Source: Chitinophagaceae bacterium
Lineage (GTDB): Bacteria > Bacteroidota > Bacteroidia > Chitinophagales > Chitinophagaceae
DNA: 64,000 nt
Assembly (NCBI GenBank): GCA_024707305.1
Contig: JANPZZ010000007.1
Span: forward strand, 1-64,000
Reading direction: 5' to 3'
The translations under genes and the position numbers were made by a program. The notes under the pieces are model-generated. The model did no database searches. It was not told the DNA's origin and saw only the letters and a program-made list of their open reading frames with translations. Shown here in pieces: positions 60,422 through 64,000 of the stretch (position 1 is the first letter of the stretch; each line of letters opens with the position of its first letter).

Positions 60422-62057
60422 ATGCTTAGACTTCTTTCCTGTTTCGCACTGGCTCTTTTTTCTTGCGGTGCAAACAGGCCACTCACAATCTCAGTCTTTA
60501 CCCCGGCCCAAACTGGTTGTAGGCCTGATGGTAGACCAAATGCGTTGGGATTATCTCTATCGTTTTTATGATCGTTTTGGTTCAGGCGGATTTAAACGTG
60601 TGTTTAACGAAGGCTTTACAAGTGAGAATACATTTATTCCATATGCACAAACTTTAACTGCGGCTGGACATACCACAGTTTATACAGGCACCACCCCTGC
60701 TATCCACGGTATTGTGGGTAATGAATGGTACGATAAAGCCCTGGGAAGATCTGTATACTGTACAGAAGACAATACTGTGGTAACGATCGGAGGAAGTGAA
60801 AAGGCGGCTCCACAAAGTCCACGTAATATGTGGGTAACAACGATCTGCGATGAATTGAAACTTGCAACGAATTTCCGTAGCAAAGTGATTGGAATCGCAA
60901 TCAAAGATCGTGGAGGAATCCTTCCGGTAGGTCATAGTGCAGATGCTGCATACTGGTACGATTCAAAAAGCGGCAACTGGGTTACGAGTACCTATTATAT
61001 GAATGCACTTCCTGAGTGGGTGAATAAATTCAACGGTCGCAAAATAGTTGATTCATTGTATAAACAAAACTGGAACACGTTGTATCCTATCGACACTTAT
61101 GTACAAAGTACAAAAGACGACCAGGTTTGGGAAGGAAAATTCGGACATGAAACTTCTCCGGTTTTCCCTCACGAGTTGAATTCACAGATTGGCAAAAATT
61201 ACGGCACCATTTCATCCACTCCTTACGGAAATACCATGGCGTTTGCGTTTGCGCGTCAGGCTGTGGAAGCTGAAAAAATGGGAGCCGATGCTATCACCGA
61301 TTTTCTTGCGCTCAGTCTGAGTTCTCCTGATTATGTGGGTCACCAGTTTGGGCCCAACTCGATTGAAGTGGAAGATACCTATCTCCGTCTCGACCGCGAG
61401 CTGGCAGCTTTCTTCAGCTATCTTGACCAGAAAGTAGGAAAAGGCCAGTACCTGTTTTTCCTGACTGCCGACCATGCTGTAGCACATAACCCCAATTTTA
61501 TGGGCAACCATAAATTTCCTGCGAAATATATTGATCGCAATGGCCAGGCAGATTTTGCAAAAAAGGTGAATGAGAATTTTAAAGTAAACAACCTGATACT
61601 TGATTTTCAGAATTATCATATTTATCTCAACGACAGGGTAATTGATAGTGCTGGTTTGAAAAAATCAGAAGTGAAAAAGTACCTTATTGATCTGCTGAAT
61701 AAAGACGAAAACCTTTTTGGTTGCGTTCGACAATGAGTTTATCGATAAAGTGAATCTTCCACGCGAGGTAAGAGAGCGCTTCTTAAATGGGTTCAACTAC
61801 AAGCGCAGCGGTGATATACAGGTGGTGTTAAAACCAGGCCATCTTTATAGCTGGGGCAACAACACCGGTAGCACACATGGCAGCTGGCATCCTTACGATT
61901 CACATATCCCCTACTCTGGATGGGCTGGGGTATTCAAAAAGGGAAAAGCAATAAAGTCCGTTACATGACCGATATCGCGCCTACCATTGCCGCAATATTG
62001 CGTATACAAATGCCCAACGGCGCAATCGGGCAACCTATTATTGAAGCAATTAAATAA
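60422..62057 (+). CDS. PafA-type alkaline phosphatase, frameshifted
   Basis: Alkaline-phosphatase superfamily enzyme, secreted. The ATG at 60,422 gives MLRLLSCFALALF, then a T-run shift near 60,458 and the rest of the signal (FLAVQTGHSQ). The core has metal ligands in GLMVDQMRWDYL, the nucleophile Thr in PYAQTLTAAGHTTVYTG, Asn in VGNEWYDKA, the Lys/Arg pair in GIAIKDRGGILPVGHSADAA typical of PafA, and FFLTADHAVAHNPNF. A shift near 61,730 and one near 61,950 hide the end (RYMTDIAPTIAAIL) and the stop at 62,057. It releases phosphate from monoesters in the periplasm. Confidence 0.9.
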
Positions 62058-62065
62058 AACGACTG

Positions 62066-62324
62066 ATGGAACTGAAAGAGTTATTTGAGCAGGCTGTTGC
62101 GAACAGCAAAATGCTCTCGGAAAAACCTTCGAACGAAGTGCTGTTGCAATTGTATTCTCTATACAAACAGGCCACAGAAGGCGACGTAAATACCGACCCA
62201 CCCTCCAACCCTTTTTGACTTTGTAAACAAAGCTAAATACGAAGCCTGGAGCGCATTAAAAGGCAAAACAAAAGAAACAGCGATGAAAGAATATGTTGCG
62301 CTTGTTGAGAAATTAAAATCCTGA
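62066..62324 (+). CDS. Acyl-CoA-binding protein, one frameshift
   Basis: About 85 codons. MELKELFEQAVANSKMLSEK and LLQLYSLYKQATEGDVN are in the first frame. At 62,208 a run of five T should be four: one base less turns NPF-stop into NPFDFVNKAKYEAWSALKGK, TKETAMKEYVALVEKLKS and the stop at 62,324. The motifs YKQATEGDVN and KYEAWSALKGK are the ACBP signature that binds acyl-CoA. ACBPs are common in eukaryotes and present in some Bacteroidetes. It follows the phosphatase by eight bases. Confidence 0.9.
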
Positions 62325-62332
62325 TTTTTAAT

Positions 62333-62357
62333 AAGGACGCTTTCGCGTCCTTTTTAA
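62333..62357 (+). terminator. Rho-independent terminator after the acyl-CoA-binding protein
   Basis: AAGGACGC, loop TTTC, GCGTCCTT and a T-run form a perfect eight-base stem 8 bases after the ACBP stop. Confidence 0.88.
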
Positions 62358-62381
62358 AAATGTTTGTTGTTGACAGATAAA

Positions 62382-62415
62382 GAAGAGGAACGCGTTCGCG
62401 TTCCTCTTCTTTTTT
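62382..62415. terminator. Bidirectional terminator between ACBP and smc
   Basis: GAAGAGGAACGC, loop GTTC, GCGTTCCTCTTC form a perfect 12-base stem with T-run on the right and A-rich flank on the left. It lies between the convergent ACBP and smc genes and could end both transcripts. Confidence 0.85.
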
Positions 62416-62468
62416 ATGTTTATTGTATGCGGCACAACGTTTTCACGTTTGCCGATTCACGCCTTCTG

Positions 62469-64000
62469 TCAATTCTGCTGCGACACCTGCAAATTCCTAA
62501 AGTCCACATTTACCAGTTTACTTACGCCCGGCTCCTGCATCGTTACACCATAGATCACATCCACGGTACTCATGGTCATTTTGTTGTGCGTAACAATAAT
62601 GAACTGTGAGTTATCACTAAACTGGCGGATCATGTTTGTGAACTTGCCAACGTTAGCATCATCGAGTGGGGCGTCCACCTCATCGAGGATACAGAACGGA
62701 GCGGGTTTGATCAGGTAGATCGCAAACAACAATGCTGTCGCAGTAAGTGTACGTTCTCCACCACTCAGCTGTGTAAGTGAAGTAGGACGTTTCCCTTTAG
62801 GCCTTGCGATTACATCAATACCTGTTTCAGCAAGGTTGTCAGGATTCTCAAGTACCAGGTCGCAATGGTCATCTTCAGTGAAGAGGGTTTTGAAAACTTT
62901 GATGAAGTTTTCTTTTACCATATTGAAGGTTTCGAGGAACTTCTGGTTTGCGGTTGCTTCTACTTCTTCGATTGTTTTCAGCAGGCTGTCTTTCGCATTT
63001 ACCAGGTCATTTTTTTGTTCCACGATAAACTCGTATCGCTTTTTCATTTCCGTAAATGCTTCAACGGCTGTCGGGTTTACTTCGCCGAGATTCTCCAGGC
63101 GTTTTTTCATCCGATCGGCTTTCTCCTGCAACTCTTCCAGTGCCACTTCCGATGTGCGCGCCTGGTCAAGAATATCTTCCAGCTTAATGCGAAACTCTAC
63201 ATCCAGCCTTTCTTTGGTTCCTGCGAGTTGCAATTTCAACTCATTCAGTTTATCCTTGATGGCTGCAAGCAGGTGTTCTACCTGTTCTTTTTCTTTAACC
63301 TTATGACGCAACTCGCTTTCTTTTTCACTCAACTGGTTGCGCAGGTTGTAATACGACTGGTCAGCTTCATTCAGCACCTGTTGGTCTGCTTCCCGGCGAC
63401 GTATCATTTCCAGTAACGCTTCTTCCAGTTCTGCAAGTTGTGTTGAAGATTGTGCAATGCTGGCAGTAGTGTCAGCAAGGCTGGTAGTATTTGAAGTGAT
63501 CTGTTGGTTCAGATCGTTCAATTGGTTGCGTTTGAATTCAGCTTCCTGCTTCAAAGCGTTGATCTTGCTTTGCTGGCGTGTAACCTGTAGGTTGAATTCA
63601 TTGTACTGTTGCGTTGCTTCATTAAAGCCCGACTCTGCCTGCCTGAAAGCTTCTTCTGACTCTTCCATCTGGCTGGTATAAGCCTGCAATTGCTCTGTAA
63701 AGCCCGCCAGTTCTTTGCGCACATCTTCAACGGATCCCTGCGTTTGCGCAACCTGCTGGTTCAGCTGTTCCAGTCGCTCCAGGCTGGTTGTTTGCATGCT
63801 ATGCAGGTTCTCCAGTTTATTTTGCAATGAGAAAACCTGGTTTGTCAGTTGCTGAATTTCGCGTTCAGTTTCACGAACAGCCGCTTCCCGCAGGTCTTCA
63901 TTGTAAGCAATTACTTCGTTGTGACGTGTCTGAATTTGTGCACGCAGATTTTCTACAACCGCTTCCTGCGCCAGGATATCCTGTTGCAGTTTTTCGAGGT
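62469..64000 (-). CDS. smc: Chromosome segregation SMC protein, C-terminal part (runs off the window)
   Basis: The frame remains open to base 64,000, so the gene starts beyond the window; about 510 C-terminal residues are present. Coiled coil (QLNQQVAQTQGSVEDVRKEL and many heptads) fills the upstream part, followed by the C-terminal ATPase half: RMKKRLENLGEVNPTAVEAF, the signature TQLSGGERTLTATALLFA and Walker B PFCILDEVDAPLDDANV, with the H-loop IIVTHNKMTMS. SMC dimers condense and hold chromosomal DNA. Convergent with ACBP. Confidence 0.95.
   Translation of the reverse strand, partial: LEKLQQDILAQEAVVENLRAQIQTRHNEVIAYNEDLREAAVRETEREIQQLTNQVFSLQNKLENLHSMQTTSLERLEQLNQQVAQTQGSVEDVRKELAGFTEQLQAYTSQMEESEEAFRQAESGFNEATQQYNEFNLQVTRQQSKINALKQEAEFKRNQLNDLNQQITSNTTSLADTTASIAQSSTQLAELEEALLEMIRRREADQQVLNEADQSYYNLRNQLSEKESELRHKVKEKEQVEHLLAAIKDKLNELKLQLAGTKERLDVEFRIKLEDILDQARTSEVALEELQEKADRMKKRLENLGEVNPTAVEAFTEMKKRYEFIVEQKNDLVNAKDSLLKTIEEVEATANQKFLETFNMVKENFIKVFKTLFTEDDHCDLVLENPDNLAETGIDVIARPKGKRPTSLTQLSGGERTLTATALLFAIYLIKPAPFCILDEVDAPLDDANVGKFTNMIRQFSDNSQFIIVTHNKMTMSTVDVIYGVTMQEPGVSKLVNVDFRNLQVSQQN

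Overview
The window joins two unrelated genomes. Bases 1 to about 24,120 are GC-rich with alphaproteobacterial (Rhizobiales-like) genes. From about 24,165 to 64,000 the DNA is much AT-richer and every gene is Bacteroidetes, most like Chitinophagaceae: a T9SS sorting domain, a TPR/outer-membrane-protein/HU-CCDC81 set, DUF2490, and TAnnTTTG-type -7 promoter elements. The switch falls between convergent remnants and looks like an assembly chimera, not transfer. Both halves carry many single-base frameshifts, often in homopolymers, as in a poorly polished long-read contig. By my reading there are 40 or more in the first 24 kb and about 30 in the remaining 40 kb. Genes below are given as reconstructed loci spanning these breaks.

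Alphaproteobacterial part. An ABC exporter (truncated at the window edge) is followed by a minus-strand cobalamin-type uptake operon: a canonical cobalamin riboswitch, a DUF1636 protein, an ATPase, a binding protein and a FecCD permease. Next is a zinc island: a COG0523 GTPase, an AztD-ZinT fusion, AztC, AztB and AztA on the minus strand. These diverge from zur and two more COG0523 GTPases across an intergenic region holding two Zur-box palindromes. Then come a small Cys-containing protein, a short-chain dehydrogenase, a type IB topoisomerase, an FMN-reductase-like flavoprotein and a cytochrome b561. Last is a plus-strand periplasmic oxidation and respiration cluster: gluconate-dehydrogenase-like subunit 3, GMC flavoprotein, triheme cytochrome c, Cu/Zn superoxide dismutase and cytochrome oxidase subunit II with a fused cytochrome c. 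The gene after that is cut by the junction.

Bacteroidetes part. It opens with an M43 metalloprotease, a glutaminyl cyclase and a minus-strand block of methyltransferase, HU-CCDC81, outer-membrane barrel and large TPR protein. DoxX, a YbgC thioesterase, a site-2 protease, PBP4, CinA and a 2-oxoacid dehydrogenase E2 follow. After these come DUF2490, a histidine phosphatase, a conserved hypothetical, an S9 peptidase, an EamA transporter, a DPM1-like glycosyltransferase, a DnaQ-like exonuclease, a LuxR-type regulator and a TonB-dependent receptor.

A complete histidine operon (hisG-D-C-B-H-A-F-IE, minus strand, 50.2-58.4 kb) is preceded by a promoter, a His-rich leader peptide and an attenuator. 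It is interrupted by a 3-copy palindromic repeat array, and its hisA is joined in frame to an acetyltransferase. The window ends with a cytochrome c lipoprotein, a lipase, a PafA-like phosphatase, a frameshifted acyl-CoA-binding protein and the C-terminal half of SMC. No rRNA, tRNA, CRISPR or transposase gene was recognised.
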